NCBI GenBank assembly: GCA_000016765.1
Contig: CP000699.1
Coordinates: forward strand, 186,001-250,000
Reading direction: 5' to 3'
Source: Rhizorhabdus wittichii RW1
GTDB lineage: Bacteria > Pseudomonadota > Alphaproteobacteria > Sphingomonadales > Sphingomonadaceae
DNA length: 64,000 bases
In this document: piece after piece, positions 21,130 through 30,057 of the stretch
How the letters are laid out: every line of letters begins with the position of its first letter
Position numbering within the stretch: the first letter of the stretch is position 1
Position numbers and translations under genes: made by a program
The notes under the pieces: model-generated
The model's database searches: none
What the model saw: only the letters and a program-made list of their open reading frames with translations
What the model was told of the DNA's origin: nothing

Positions 21130-21680
21130 TCCTGTCGCTCGGGCTGGCCCTCACCGCGGCGACGAGCGCCGAGGTTCCCGCATCGTCGCCCTTCGCGGGC
21201 ATGCCCAATCTCACCTTCCGCTATTATGACGTCGAGGGCCGCACCCCGGCCCAGATCTACGCGTCGATGCGCGCGCGGGCGCCGCAGAAGGGCGACGGCG
21301 TGGCGCACACCGCCTGGCACATCCGGGTCGGCTGGCGCCAGACGCGGCGCGGCAAGACCTGCGAGGTCGCGGACCCGATCACGAGCCTGTCGATCACCGT
21401 GGTCCTGCCGCGCCTCGCCACCACCGACGGGGTGACGCCGGAGGGGCTGGCCTTCTGGGAACGGACGATGCACGGGCTGGAGATCCACGAGGCGGGCCAT
21501 GCGCGGATCGCGATCGACCATCGCAACGACTTCGTGAAGGCGGCGGCGAAGGCGAACTGCGGGTCGATCAAGGATGTGGCGAAGCGCACCCAGGAGCGGA
21601 TCGAGGATATCCAGGAGGAGTATGACCGCCGGACGCGCCATGGGCTGACGCAGATTCCACGGCCGGGAGAGACGCCATGA
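21126..21680 (+). CDS. DUF922 predicted secreted zinc protease-like protein
   Basis: A 184-residue protein with a short N-terminal signal-like segment (ILSLGLALTAATSA). The key motif is EIHEAGHARIAIDH, an HExxH zinc site in the DUF922 family of predicted secreted metalloproteases, followed by a C-terminal coiled helix. It overlaps the cupin stop (ATGA) and its stop overlaps the sirtuin start, so the three are co-translated. Substrate unknown. Confidence 0.8.
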   Translation: MILSLGLALTAATSAEVPASSPFAGMPNLTFRYYDVEGRTPAQIYASMRARAPQKGDGVAHTAWHIRVGWRQTRRGKTCEVADPITSLSITVVLPRLATTDGVTPEGLAFWERTMHGLEIHEAGHARIAIDHRNDFVKAAAKANCGSIKDVAKRTQERIEDIQEEYDRRTRHGLTQIPRPGETP

Positions 21681-22381
21681 CCGACATCCGCAACATCGTC
21701 GTCCTGACCGGCGCCGGCATCTCCGCCGAGAGCGGGCTCAACACCTTTCGCGGGCCGGGCGGCCTGTGGGAGGGGCATCGGGTCGAGGACATCTGCACGC
21801 CCGAGGCGCTCGCGCGCAACCGGGCGCTGGTGCTCGACTTCTACGACCAGCGGCGCGCGGCGCTGGCGACGGTCGCGCCCAATGCCGGGCATGTCGCGCT
21901 GGCGCGGCTCGATCGCGAATGGCAAGGCGGGCTGCTGATCGTCACCCAGAATGTCGACGACCTGCACGAGCGCGCCGGCGCCGAGCGGATGCTGCACATG
22001 CATGGCGAGCTGATGTCGGCCTTCTGCGAGCATTGCGGCCATCGCCAGCGCTTCGGCGGCGCGATGCTCGACGGGACGCGGTGCGGCGGCTGCGGCGCGG
22101 CCGACACGCTGCGCCCCGACATCGTCTTCTTCGGCGAGATGCCCTATGAGATGGACCGGATCGACGCGGCGCTGGGCGCGGCCGACCTGTTCGTGTCGAT
22201 CGGCACCTCGGGCGCGGTCTATCCGGCGGCGGGCTATGTCCAGCAAGCGCGCCACGCCGGGATCGAGACGCTCGAACTCAACCTGGAGCCGTCGGCGGGG
22301 AGCTATTTCTTCCACGAGACCCGGCTGGGCCCGGCGGGCGAGCTGGTGCCGGCGTGGGTGGAGGAGATGCTGGGAAAGTAG
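21677..22381 (+). CDS. cobB: NAD-dependent protein deacylase (sirtuin)
   Basis: Removes acyl groups from protein lysines using NAD+. It has 234 residues: NAD motif GAGISAESGLNTFRG (12-26), TQNVDDLHERAG, catalytic H109 in LHMHGE, and a zinc site C117-x2-C120 / C136-x2-C139. Y56 and R59 (YDQR) match the tyrosine-arginine pair that lets CobB/SIRT5-type enzymes accept succinyl and malonyl lysines, so desuccinylase activity is likely (inference). Distal gene of the cupin-DUF922-sirtuin unit. Confidence 0.93.
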   Translation: MTDIRNIVVLTGAGISAESGLNTFRGPGGLWEGHRVEDICTPEALARNRALVLDFYDQRRAALATVAPNAGHVALARLDREWQGGLLIVTQNVDDLHERAGAERMLHMHGELMSAFCEHCGHRQRFGGAMLDGTRCGGCGAADTLRPDIVFFGEMPYEMDRIDAALGAADLFVSIGTSGAVYPAAGYVQQARHAGIETLELNLEPSAGSYFFHETRLGPAGELVPAWVEEMLGK

Positions 22382-22523
22382 CTCCCCTCCCTGCAAGGGA
22401 GGGGCCGGGGGTGGGTCGCGAGCGCAGCGAGCGCCATGACCGTTCCGCAGAACTCCGCCAAGGGGCATCGAGCCCCTTGGCTCCGTACCCCACCTCTATT
22501 CCCTCCCCTGAAGGGGAGGGGCA
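22381..22523. repeat. Intergenic inverted-repeat element between convergent genes
   Basis: Outer arms (22381-22415 and about 22488-22523) are roughly complementary, and each contains its own small hairpin (TCCCT-GCA-AGGGA; CCCTCCCC-TGAA-GGGGAGGG). In the middle is a 9-bp stem CCAAGGGGC/GCCCCTTGG (22458-22480). It fills the gap between the convergent cobB and era genes and probably serves as a two-way terminator. Confidence 0.6.
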
Positions 22524-22530
22524 TATCTGC

Positions 22531-23424
22531 TCAATCCACCCAGTCGAGGCCGATCTCGCGGTAGAGGCCGCGGTCCTCGCCCCATTTCTCGGCGACCTTG
22601 ACGTGGAGGAAGAGGTGGACCTTGCGTTCGAGCAGGGTCTCCAGCTCGGCGCGGGCGCGCGAGCCGATCTCCTTCAGGCGGACGCCGCGCTTGCCCAGCA
22701 CGATCGCCCGCTGCGTGTCGCGCGCGACCAGGATCTGCTGGTGGATCGCGACCGATCCGTCGCGCCGCTCCTCATATTTCTCGGTCTCGATCGCCGAATC
22801 ATAGGGCAGCTCGGCGTGGAGCTGGAGGTAGAGCTGCTCGCGCGTCACCTCGGCGGCGAGCATCCGGTCGGTGGCGTCGGAGACCTGCTCCTCCGGGAAA
22901 TGCCACGGCCCCTCGGGCACTCGGTCGGCCAGCGTCTGGCGCAGGTCGGCGACGCCGTCGCCGGTCGCGGCGGAGACCATGAAGATCGCCTCGGGGGCGA
23001 GCTTCTCCTGCAGGCGCACGGCCAGTTCGAGCAGGCTCTCCTTCGAGCAGATGTCGACCTTGTTGAGCACCACCAGCTTGGGCTCGCGCCGCTGGGCGAG
23101 CGTGTCGAGCAGCTCGCCGATGCGGTGGGTGATGCCGGTCTTGGCGTCGATCACGAAGGCGATCAGGTCGGCGTCCTGCGCGCCGCCCCAGGCGGCGGCG
23201 ACCATCGCCCGGTCGAGCCGGCGGCGCGGCGCGAAGATGCCGGGGGTGTCGACCAGCAATATCTGGCTCTCGCCCGCGATCGCGACGCCGATCAGCCGGG
23301 TGCGGGTGGTCTGCGCCTTGGGGCTGACGATCGCGACCTTCTGGCCGACCAGCGCGTTGACGAGGGTGGACTTGCCCGCATTGGGGGCACCGACGACGGC
23401 GACGAAGCCGCAGCGCTCGGTCAT
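22531..23424 (-). CDS. era: Ribosome-assembly GTPase Era
   Basis: An essential GTPase that binds 16S rRNA near its 3' end during 30S maturation. It has 297 residues: G1 GAPNAGKST, G3 DTPGIF, G4 NKVD, then a C-terminal KH RNA-binding domain (GKRGVRLKEIGSRAR). ATG 23424 overlaps the rnc stop (ATGA), the usual rnc-era coupling. Confidence 0.97.
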   Translation of the reverse strand: MTERCGFVAVVGAPNAGKSTLVNALVGQKVAIVSPKAQTTRTRLIGVAIAGESQILLVDTPGIFAPRRRLDRAMVAAAWGGAQDADLIAFVIDAKTGITHRIGELLDTLAQRREPKLVVLNKVDICSKESLLELAVRLQEKLAPEAIFMVSAATGDGVADLRQTLADRVPEGPWHFPEEQVSDATDRMLAAEVTREQLYLQLHAELPYDSAIETEKYEERRDGSVAIHQQILVARDTQRAIVLGKRGVRLKEIGSRARAELETLLERKVHLFLHVKVAEKWGEDRGLYREIGLDWVD

Positions 23425-24089
23425 GACAATTTCTCCAGAAGCGCCTTGGCGGCGGCGGTTTCGGCTTCCTGCTTCGAGCTGCCCTCGGCGCTCGCCTCGG
23501 CCCGGCCGGGGATGGCGACGGTGACGGTGAAGCGCGGCGCGTGGTGCGGGCCGCTGCGGTTGCCCATGGTGTAGACGGGCGGCTTGCAGCGATGGGCGGC
23601 GGCCCATTCCTGCAATGCGGACTTGGGATGCTTGGGCGCCTGCGCCTGGCCGGTGGCGCGGTCGTCCCAGGCGCGGCGGACGAAGGCCTGCGCGGCGTCG
23701 AGCCCGCCTTCGAGGTAGAGCGCGCCGATCAGCGCCTCGACCACGTCGCCCAGCACATTGTCGCTCTGCACCGCGCCGTCGTCGCGCGCCTGCTTGCCGA
23801 GCTTCATGTGCGTCGCGACGCCGATCGCCCGGCCGACGTCGGCGCAGGTCTCGCGGCTGACGATCGCGTTGAGACGGCGCGACAGCTTGCCCTCGGGCTC
23901 GTCGGGGAACAGCTCGAACAGCCAGGCGCCCGCGACCAGGCCGAGCACCCGGTCGCCGAGGAATTCGAGGCGTTCATAATGGTTCGGGCCGTAGCTGCCA
24001 TGGGTCAGCGCGCGCTCGAACAGGGCGAGGTCGCGCGGTTCGTGACCGAGCGTGTCGGCGATCCAGGCGCGAAGGGCGGTGTCGTTCAT
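23421..24089 (-). CDS. rnc: Ribonuclease III
   Basis: A double-stranded RNA endonuclease for rRNA and mRNA processing. It has 222 residues with the signature ERLEFLGDRVLGL, the second acidic catalytic cluster in DNVLGDVVEALIGALYLEGG, and a C-terminal dsRNA-binding domain ending in GSSKQEAETAAAKALLEKL. ATG 24089 (MNDTALRAW) is chosen because the longer frame adds a non-homologous basic stretch. Upstream partner of era. Confidence 0.96.
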   Translation of the reverse strand: MNDTALRAWIADTLGHEPRDLALFERALTHGSYGPNHYERLEFLGDRVLGLVAGAWLFELFPDEPEGKLSRRLNAIVSRETCADVGRAIGVATHMKLGKQARDDGAVQSDNVLGDVVEALIGALYLEGGLDAAQAFVRRAWDDRATGQAQAPKHPKSALQEWAAAHRCKPPVYTMGNRSGPHHAPRFTVTVAIPGRAEASAEGSSKQEAETAAAKALLEKLS

Positions 24090-24151
24090 CGCGCGCGCCT
24101 TAGCCGATCGCGGGGATTGCGTCACCTCCGCCCGCGCGGCAGGGTGGCGCG

Positions 24152-24328
24152 ATGGGCGACGTGGTCAATCTCAACAAGGCGCGCAAGGCGAAAGCGCGGT
24201 CCGGCGCGAAGGTCGTCGCCGAGGCCAATCGCGCGAAATTCGGCCGCACCAAAGCGGAAAAGGACCGCGACCGGATCGACAAGGCCCGCGCCGACCGGCT
24301 GGTCGACGGCGCGAAGCTGGAGGAGTGA
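24152..24328 (+). CDS. DUF4169 family small basic protein
   Basis: A 58-residue, highly charged, alanine- and lysine-rich protein starting MGDVVNLNKARKAKAR, the DUF4169 pattern common in alphaproteobacteria. Likely one long helix; function unknown. It diverges from rnc with about 60 bp between start codons. Confidence 0.75.
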   Translation: MGDVVNLNKARKAKARSGAKVVAEANRAKFGRTKAEKDRDRIDKARADRLVDGAKLEE

Positions 24329-24337
24329 CGGAAACTG

Positions 24338-24616
24338 TCAGCGCGCCAGCATCATCATCGTGGCGAGGCCGACGGCGCTGCCGCCCCACAGCAGCAGCGC
24401 GGTGCCGAGGAAGCGGATCAGCGCGCGGCGGCGGGCGACGGGATCGAGGATATAGCCGTCCGCGGTCCGTTCGGCGAGCATCTGCTGGAGCGCGTGGGCG
24501 GGCGAGGGGACGTGCTCGGCGACGATGTCGGCCGAGAAGGCGACGACCTTGCCGCGCACGCGGCGCTCCCGGAAGGGGGCGGCGTCGGCATCGGGCTTGT
24601 GCTTGAACAGGGCCAT
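24338..24616 (-). CDS. Small membrane protein downstream of fliS
   Basis: A 92-residue protein with a charged N-terminal half and one C-terminal membrane helix (FLGTALLLWGGSAVGLATMM). GGAG lies eight bases before ATG 24616. It sits after fliD-fliS where some bacteria carry the chaperone gene fliT, but the sequence does not look like FliT. Function unknown. Confidence 0.6.
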   Translation of the reverse strand: MALFKHKPDADAAPFRERRVRGKVVAFSADIVAEHVPSPAHALQQMLAERTADGYILDPVARRRALIRFLGTALLLWGGSAVGLATMMMLAR

Positions 24617-24674
24617 GGTCGTCTCCAGTCGGCCGCATGATGCGGCCGAATGCGTTAACGAAAGCCTAAGGGCT

Positions 24675-25076
24675 TCAGCCGATCGCTTCCCAGGCCTCGA
24701 CGATCTCGGCCAGGTAGGAGCGGGCGCGGTCGACCAGCTCGGGCTGGTTGTCGCGGCCGCCGAGCCGCACCAGGCGGCGCGCCTCGCGGTAGATCTTCGC
24801 GAGGTTGACCGCGATCTCGCCGCCGTTGCGGTAGTCGAGGCTGGTTTCGAGCGCGAGCAGGATGTTCGACGCGCGCGCCTGCCTGTCGATCGCCTTGGCG
24901 GTCATGCCGGCGCGCTGGGCGGCGGTCATGATCTCCAGCGCCTTCATCAGCTCCTCGAACAGGATGCCGATCAGCCGGTGCGGCGAGGCGCCCTCGACGC
25001 GGCTGTCCACGTCGACCGTCTGATAACGGAGCTTCGCCCCATTCATCGGGCTGCCATAACCGTGGCTCATATACAT
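24675..25076 (-). CDS. fliS: Flagellin export chaperone FliS
   Basis: A cytoplasmic chaperone that holds flagellin for secretion. It has 133 residues, all-helical, with the FliS pattern Y-x-T-V-D-V-D-S ... SPHRLIGILFEELMKALEIM and a later NLAKIYREARRL helix. ATG 25076 or the internal ATG two codons later are both possible. It lies 19 bp after fliD on the same strand. Confidence 0.88.
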   Translation of the reverse strand: MYMSHGYGSPMNGAKLRYQTVDVDSRVEGASPHRLIGILFEELMKALEIMTAAQRAGMTAKAIDRQARASNILLALETSLDYRNGGEIAVNLAKIYREARRLVRLGGRDNQPELVDRARSYLAEIVEAWEAIG

Positions 25077-25095
25077 AAGGATTCGGCCTCTTCGT

Positions 25096-26727
25096 TTAGC
25101 TGCTGCTGTCGTTGGTCCAGAGCTTGATCTGCTGGCTCAGATAGCTCTGCGTCGACGAGAAGGCGGACAGCGCGCCCTGCATGCGGGTATATTGGGCGGT
25201 GAGCTGGGCGCGGTAGGCGGTGTCGCGGGCGGTCAGCTTGTCCTTGTCGTCGGAGATCGACTTCTTCTCGTTGTCGAGCCGGGTCTGCGAGGCGGTGAGC
25301 TGGCCGGACGAGGCGGTCAGCTCGTTCTTGATCGCATCGAGCGCGCCTTGCAGGCCGAGGTCGATGGTGATCGTCGCGCTGGCGACCGGGCCGAGCACGT
25401 CGAACGACAGGCCGGCGGCCGCCGAGGTGAACGACGCCTGGACGCCGGTGGCGCCGAGCGGCAGCGTATAGCCGCCGTCGAGCGTCGCCTGCGCGGTGCT
25501 GCCGGAGCCGCCCGGGGTGGCGTTGGTGACGGTGTAGACGCCGCCCTTCACCTGGCCGACCGCATTGGTGATCTGGATCAGCGGATTGTCGCTGCGCTGG
25601 CCGGGGTTGAACATCGCCTCGACCGCGGCCGGGTTGCTCGCCATCACCGAGGACAGCTTGGCGCTGTCGAGCGAGAGCGTGCCGTCGCGGTTGGTCGACA
25701 CGCCGATCTCGGCCAGCGTCGTCGGGCTGCCGTCGCTGGCATAGGTGAGCCGGGTCGAGGTGAGTCCGCCGAGCTTGGTGACGAGCGCGCGGATGCCGGC
25801 GTCGCTGCGCAGCGACCCTTCGGTGCCGGTCATCGCGGTGAGCGTCGCCTTCATCTCGTTATAGGCGGCGACGAAGTCGCTGACGGCCTGCTTGATCGAA
25901 TCGACCGGCTGGCTCGATCCGATCGACACGGTCGTGCCCGGCGAGGCCGAGACGAGGTCGATCTTCACGCCGGGGATGACGTCGCTGAAGCTGTTGCTCG
26001 CCTTGTTGACGGTGACGCCGTCGACGACGATCTGCGCGTCCTGCGCCTGCTGCTGAAGCGTCAGGCCGGTGACGGCGTCGGGATCGTAGGTGGCGGGATC
26101 GAAGGCGAAGCGGTCGAGCTCGCCAGTGGTGCCGCTCGTCACCTTGAGCGAGAAGGCGTTCGCCTCGCCGGTCGCGCCCTTCACGACCAGGCGCGCGCCG
26201 GTCGAATCGGTGACGATGCTGGCGGTGACGCCGAGGCCGCTGTCCTTGATCGCCTGCGCGAGGCCGGCGAGCGAGTTGTTGGCGGAGGTGATGGTGATCG
26301 TCTTGGTCTTGTCGCCGACGGTCAGTTCCATCGTGCCGAGGCCGACCGGGCTCGCCGCGCCGGGCAGGGCTGCGGCGGTCAGCGTCTGGGCGCTGGCGAT
26401 CCGCTCGACCTTGATCGTCGAGGACAGGCCGCTGAGCCGCGACCCCGCGACCGCGCTGACGTTGACGATCGAGCTGTTCGAGCTGGTCGGCTGGGTGAAC
26501 AGCGAGCCGCCCGAGATCAGCGAGGACAGCGACGAGGAGAAGGTGGTGATCGAATTCACCGCATTGGCGAGGTCGGAGATCTTCGCGGTGTTCGCGGTCT
26601 CGCGGTCGGTCAGCGCCTTGGTCTTGTTGGCGATCGCGGCGGTGGCGAGCTGGTCGACCAGCGAACTGGTGTCGATGCTCGACGCGCCGAGCGCGGTCAG
26701 GATGGACGAACCGACAGACGTGACCAT
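25096..26727 (-). CDS. fliD: Flagellar filament cap protein FliD (HAP2)
   Basis: Caps the growing filament and folds exported flagellin. It has 543 residues: the N-terminal coiled helix (SSLVDQLATAAIANKTKALTDRE), a Ser/Thr-rich beta-domain middle, and a C-terminal coiled coil with SSTQSYLSQQIKLW. ATG 26727 is preferred because the FliD N-terminal pattern starts there and a sigma-28 promoter ends 28 bp upstream. Followed by fliS. Confidence 0.92.
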   Translation of the reverse strand: MVTSVGSSILTALGASSIDTSSLVDQLATAAIANKTKALTDRETANTAKISDLANAVNSITTFSSSLSSLISGGSLFTQPTSSNSSIVNVSAVAGSRLSGLSSTIKVERIASAQTLTAAALPGAASPVGLGTMELTVGDKTKTITITSANNSLAGLAQAIKDSGLGVTASIVTDSTGARLVVKGATGEANAFSLKVTSGTTGELDRFAFDPATYDPDAVTGLTLQQQAQDAQIVVDGVTVNKASNSFSDVIPGVKIDLVSASPGTTVSIGSSQPVDSIKQAVSDFVAAYNEMKATLTAMTGTEGSLRSDAGIRALVTKLGGLTSTRLTYASDGSPTTLAEIGVSTNRDGTLSLDSAKLSSVMASNPAAVEAMFNPGQRSDNPLIQITNAVGQVKGGVYTVTNATPGGSGSTAQATLDGGYTLPLGATGVQASFTSAAAGLSFDVLGPVASATITIDLGLQGALDAIKNELTASSGQLTASQTRLDNEKKSISDDKDKLTARDTAYRAQLTAQYTRMQGALSAFSSTQSYLSQQIKLWTNDSSS

Positions 26728-26754
26728 GGACTTCTCACCACCTCGCTGCTGCCG

Positions 26755-26781
26755 GTAACGGCGCATTCGGCGAGGGGTTTA
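26755..26781 (-). promoter_or_regulatory. Predicted sigma-28 (FliA) promoter for fliD-fliS
   Basis: On the minus strand TAAA (26781-26778) is followed by exactly 15 bases and GCCGTTAC (26762-26755), against the FliA consensus TAAA-N15-GCCGATAA. It lies 28 bp before the fliD ATG. Late flagellar genes such as fliD are classical FliA targets, so element and gene agree. Confidence 0.6.
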
Positions 26782-26855
26782 GCCGGGCAAGTCCTTTTAA
26801 TTTCCTAACGGCGGCTAACCATGTTTCGAGAGATGGGCGAGAGCCTGCCCCACGA

Positions 26856-26946
26856 CGTCATCCCGGCGGAGGCCGGGATCTCGGGCGGCTCTTGCCTCCA
26901 GCTCGCCTCCCCATCTCCTGAGGCCTCGGCCTCCGCCGGGGCGACG
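26856..26946. repeat. Dispersed inverted-repeat element, subfamily B copy 1
   Basis: Begins CGTCATCCCGGCGGAGGCCGGGATC and ends in the complementary GGCCTCCGCCGGGGCGACG, about 91 bp. Its interior resembles the reverse complement of the copy at 49901-49991 (shared ATCTCGGGCGGCTC). It fills the space between fliD and flhB. Confidence 0.7.
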
Positions 26947-26953
26947 GAAGGGG

Positions 26954-28093
26954 CTATCCCGCCCGCCTGCCTTCCTCGTCGAACCGCGCCCCCTGCGGCA
27001 CGTCGACTTCGGGCTGGGCGATGCCCTCGGCCATGGCGCGGTCGAGGTTGAAGACGAAGGCGAGGATCGCCGCGACCGCGATGAACAGGTCCTCGCGGAT
27101 CACCTGGCCCGAGCGGCTGGTATAATAGATCGCGCGGGTGAGCTGCGGATAGTGCAGCATCGGAACGCTGTTCTCGGTCGCCAGCTCGCGGATCGCCTGC
27201 GCCGTCGCGCCGCGGCCGCGCGCCAGCACGACCGGCGCGGTGTCGAAGCCGGGGCGGTAGCGCAGCGCCACCGCGAAATGGGTCGGGTTGGTCAGCACCA
27301 CCGTCGCCTCGACCACCGCCTTGCGCGCCGATCCCATCGCGGCGGCCATCTGCTTCTGGCGGATCGCGGCCTTGAGCTCGGGCGAGCCTTCGGTCTGCTT
27401 CGACTCCTCCTTGATCTCCTGCTTCGACATGCGCAGCCGCTTGCCGCGCTGGAACATCTGCATCGGCACGTCCGCGCCGGCCACGACCGCGAGCGCGAGG
27501 GTCATCACCAGCACCGCGAAGACGAAGGTCGAGCCGAGGCTGTCGAGCGCGGTGCGAAGGTCCTGCTGCCCCATCGTCACGATCGCGGCGATCCGGTCCA
27601 TCAGCAGCCAGTAGCCGACCGCGCCGAGCGCCAGGATCTTGAGCAGCGACTTGCCGAGCTCGATCAGCCCCTGCATGCCGAAGATGCGCTTGAGCCCCGC
27701 CATCGGGTTGAGCTTGTTGGCCTTGAAGCCGAGCGCCGACCAGCGGAAGCCGAGCGACCCCAGCATGGCGGGCGCGGCGATCGCGGCCGCCAGGGTCAGC
27801 GCGAACAGCAGCAGCAGTGGCAGCGCCACCGTCGCGACCATCGCCAGCGCGGCCGAGAGCGGATCGAAATTCTCGATCGCGCCGGCATCGAAGGACAAGG
27901 CGTTGGACAGCATCCGCTTGAGCGCCGCCATCGCCCAGGGGCCGGCGATCGCGATCCAGCCGGCGCCGACGACCATCACCAGCGCGGTGCCCAGTTCGCG
28001 CGACTGGAGGACGTCGCCCTTCTCGGCGGCGTCCTGCCGCCGCTTCGGGGTCGGGGCTTCGGTCTTCTCGTCGTCCTCGGGACCCTCGGCCAT
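26954..28093 (-). CDS. flhB: Flagellar type III secretion switch protein FlhB
   Basis: An inner-membrane export component that switches substrate specificity after self-cleavage. It has 379 residues with an N-terminal cytoplasmic segment rich in charged residues (KTEAPTPKRRQDA), four membrane segments, and a cytoplasmic domain with the autocleavage motif NPTH. Start 28093 lies 3 bp after the fliR stop. Confidence 0.95.
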   Translation of the reverse strand: MAEGPEDDEKTEAPTPKRRQDAAEKGDVLQSRELGTALVMVVGAGWIAIAGPWAMAALKRMLSNALSFDAGAIENFDPLSAALAMVATVALPLLLLFALTLAAAIAAPAMLGSLGFRWSALGFKANKLNPMAGLKRIFGMQGLIELGKSLLKILALGAVGYWLLMDRIAAIVTMGQQDLRTALDSLGSTFVFAVLVMTLALAVVAGADVPMQMFQRGKRLRMSKQEIKEESKQTEGSPELKAAIRQKQMAAAMGSARKAVVEATVVLTNPTHFAVALRYRPGFDTAPVVLARGRGATAQAIRELATENSVPMLHYPQLTRAIYYTSRSGQVIREDLFIAVAAILAFVFNLDRAMAEGIAQPEVDVPQGARFDEEGRRAG

Positions 28094-28096
28094 CGC

Positions 28097-28879
28097 CTAT
28101 CTCCCGAGCGCGAGCAGCCGCGCCTCGGCGAGGCCGCGCTGGATCGCGGCGGTGATGCCGTCGGCCATCACCGGGGCGGCGATCGCCAGCAGGACGAGGC
28201 CGGCCATCAGCGTGGCGGGCAGGCCGACCGAGAAGATGTTCATCTGCGGCGCCGACCGCGCCAGCATCGCCATGACGAGCTGGACGAGGATCAGCGCGAA
28301 GCCGACCGGCAGGGCGATGGCGAGGCCGGCCGCGAACAGGTCGCCGCCGAACAGCGCCAGCCCCTGGATGCTGCGCGCGCCGAGCCAGGCCTCGCCCGGC
28401 GGCAGCGCGCGATAGCTCTCGACGATGATCGCGGCGAGCTGGAGATGGCCGCCGGTCGCCAGGAACAGGAAGGTCGCGAGCAGCGAGAGATATTGGCTGA
28501 CGGCGGGGGAGGGCGATCCGGTCGCCGGGTCCATCATCCCCGCGAAGCCGAGCCCCATCGCGTTGCCGATCACCTCGCCCGCGACCAGCGCGGCGGAGAA
28601 GCCGATCTGCACCGCGAAGCCGAGCGCGAGCCCGGCGAGTATCTCCCCCGCGACCAGCAGGAAGCCCTCGATCGTCACGATCCCGCCGACCGGCATCACG
28701 AAGGGCGTGTTGGCCAGCGCGGGGATGCCGATCGCCAGCGCCACGACGGCGCGAAGCTGCATCGGCACCTGCGGCGCGCCGAACACCGGCGCCGCGATGA
28801 ACGCCGCGCCCGGCCGGATCATCGCGATCATCCAAAGCCAGAGCTGGGTTTCGATCCCCGCCAGGCCCTGGGGTATCAT
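28097..28879 (-). CDS. fliR: Flagellar export gate protein FliR
   Basis: Part of the FliPQR export gate in the flagellar basal body. It has 260 residues and is very hydrophobic with about six membrane segments; RPGAAFIAAPVFGAPQVPMQLR near the N-terminus is typical. It lies between fliQ (10 bp upstream) and flhB. Confidence 0.93.
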   Translation of the reverse strand: MIPQGLAGIETQLWLWMIAMIRPGAAFIAAPVFGAPQVPMQLRAVVALAIGIPALANTPFVMPVGGIVTIEGFLLVAGEILAGLALGFAVQIGFSAALVAGEVIGNAMGLGFAGMMDPATGSPSPAVSQYLSLLATFLFLATGGHLQLAAIIVESYRALPPGEAWLGARSIQGLALFGGDLFAAGLAIALPVGFALILVQLVMAMLARSAPQMNIFSVGLPATLMAGLVLLAIAAPVMADGITAAIQRGLAEARLLALGR

Positions 28880-28889
28880 GGGAGCGCCA

Positions 28890-29171
28890 TCATCGGAGCA
28901 TGTCCGGGATGCGGGCGAATATCTCGCGCGTGAAGTCGGCGAGCAGCATCAGGATCGCCCCGCCGAACAGTGCCAGCGCGATGCCGACGACGATCAGCTT
29001 AGGGACGAAGCTCAAGGTCTGCTCGTTGATCGAGGTCGCCGCCTGGATCATGCCCAGGATGATCCCCGCGACCAGCGCCGGGATCAGGATCGGCGCCGAG
29101 GCGAGCGCGAGGATCCACATCGCCTGCTGGGCGATGCCGATGAAATAGTCGGGGCTGCCGGCGCTATCCAT
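28890..29171 (-). CDS. fliQ: Flagellar export gate protein FliQ
   Basis: A 93-residue protein with two membrane helices and the family core GIILGMIQAATSINEQTLSFVPK. Four copies join FliP and FliR to make the export gate. It lies between fliP and fliR. Confidence 0.95.
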   Translation of the reverse strand: MDSAGSPDYFIGIAQQAMWILALASAPILIPALVAGIILGMIQAATSINEQTLSFVPKLIVVGIALALFGGAILMLLADFTREIFARIPDMLR

Positions 29172-29207
29172 GACCCAGTTCCGCCGGGGTGACGATCGGA
29201 AAGGCGC

Positions 29208-29999
29208 TCATGTCGCGAAGCTCGCCGCGAGCGAGCCCATCGTCAGCGCCCATCCGTCGACGAGGACGAACAATAGCAGCTTGAACGGCATCGATATGAT
29301 CGCCGGCGACAGCATCATCATGCCGAGCGACATCAAGGTCGACGCCACCACCAGGTCTATGATCAGGAAAGGCAGGAAGATCAGGAAGCCGATCTGGAAG
29401 GCGGTCTTGAGCTCGCTGGTGACGAAGGCGGGCAGCAGGATCGAGAAGGGTATGTCGGCCGGCCGCGCGAATTTCGGCGCCTTGGCGAGGTCGGCGAACA
29501 GCTTGAGGTCGGTCTGGCGGGTCTGGAGGACCATGAAGCGATGCAGCACCGCGCCGCTGCGGGTGATCGCCTCCTCGATCGTGATCTGTCCGGCGCCATA
29601 GGGCTTGAAGGCGTCGGCGTTGATCTGGTCGATCGACGGCCGCATCACGAACAGCGACAGGAACATGGCGAGGCCGACCAGCACCTGGTTGGGCGGCGTC
29701 TGTTGCAGGCCGAGCGCCTGGCGCAGCAGCGACAGGACGATGATGATGCGGGTGAAGCTCGACATCATCAGCACCAGCGACGGCAGCACCGTCAGCAGGC
29801 TCATCAGCACCAGGATCTGGAGCGACAGCGACAGCGGCCGGCCGTCGCCCGCGATCGTCGTCATCGCTCGGTCGAGCGCGCCGGTCTGCGCCGGCCCCGC
29901 GGTCGAGGCCAGCGCCGGATCGGCGATCAGCGGGGCGGACAGGAGAAGCGCGGCGACGGCGAGAATCGATCGGATCGTCGGGCGGCGCGGGGCTGTCAT
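29208..29999 (-). CDS. fliP: Flagellar export gate protein FliP
   Basis: A 263-residue gate subunit with a cleaved N-terminal signal (RSILAVAALLLSAPLIADPALA), a conserved SFTRIIIVLSLLRQALGLQQTPPNQVL segment (positions about 95-121), and C-terminal membrane helices. ATG 29999 is chosen because it puts the signal peptide at the N-terminus. No recognisable fliO precedes it; priA begins on the other side of a repeat. Confidence 0.94.
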   Translation of the reverse strand: MTAPRRPTIRSILAVAALLLSAPLIADPALASTAGPAQTGALDRAMTTIAGDGRPLSLSLQILVLMSLLTVLPSLVLMMSSFTRIIIVLSLLRQALGLQQTPPNQVLVGLAMFLSLFVMRPSIDQINADAFKPYGAGQITIEEAITRSGAVLHRFMVLQTRQTDLKLFADLAKAPKFARPADIPFSILLPAFVTSELKTAFQIGFLIFLPFLIIDLVVASTLMSLGMMMLSPAIISMPFKLLLFVLVDGWALTMGSLAASFAT

Positions 30000-30057
30000 G
30001 CACGGCGTTTCAGCACTTGGGCAGGGTAACTTCAAGCGGTTCATCGCCGCCAGGGAT

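Noticed and set aside
24338-24616. fliT
   Set aside because: The position fits, but the protein has a C-terminal membrane helix and no FliT-like helices.
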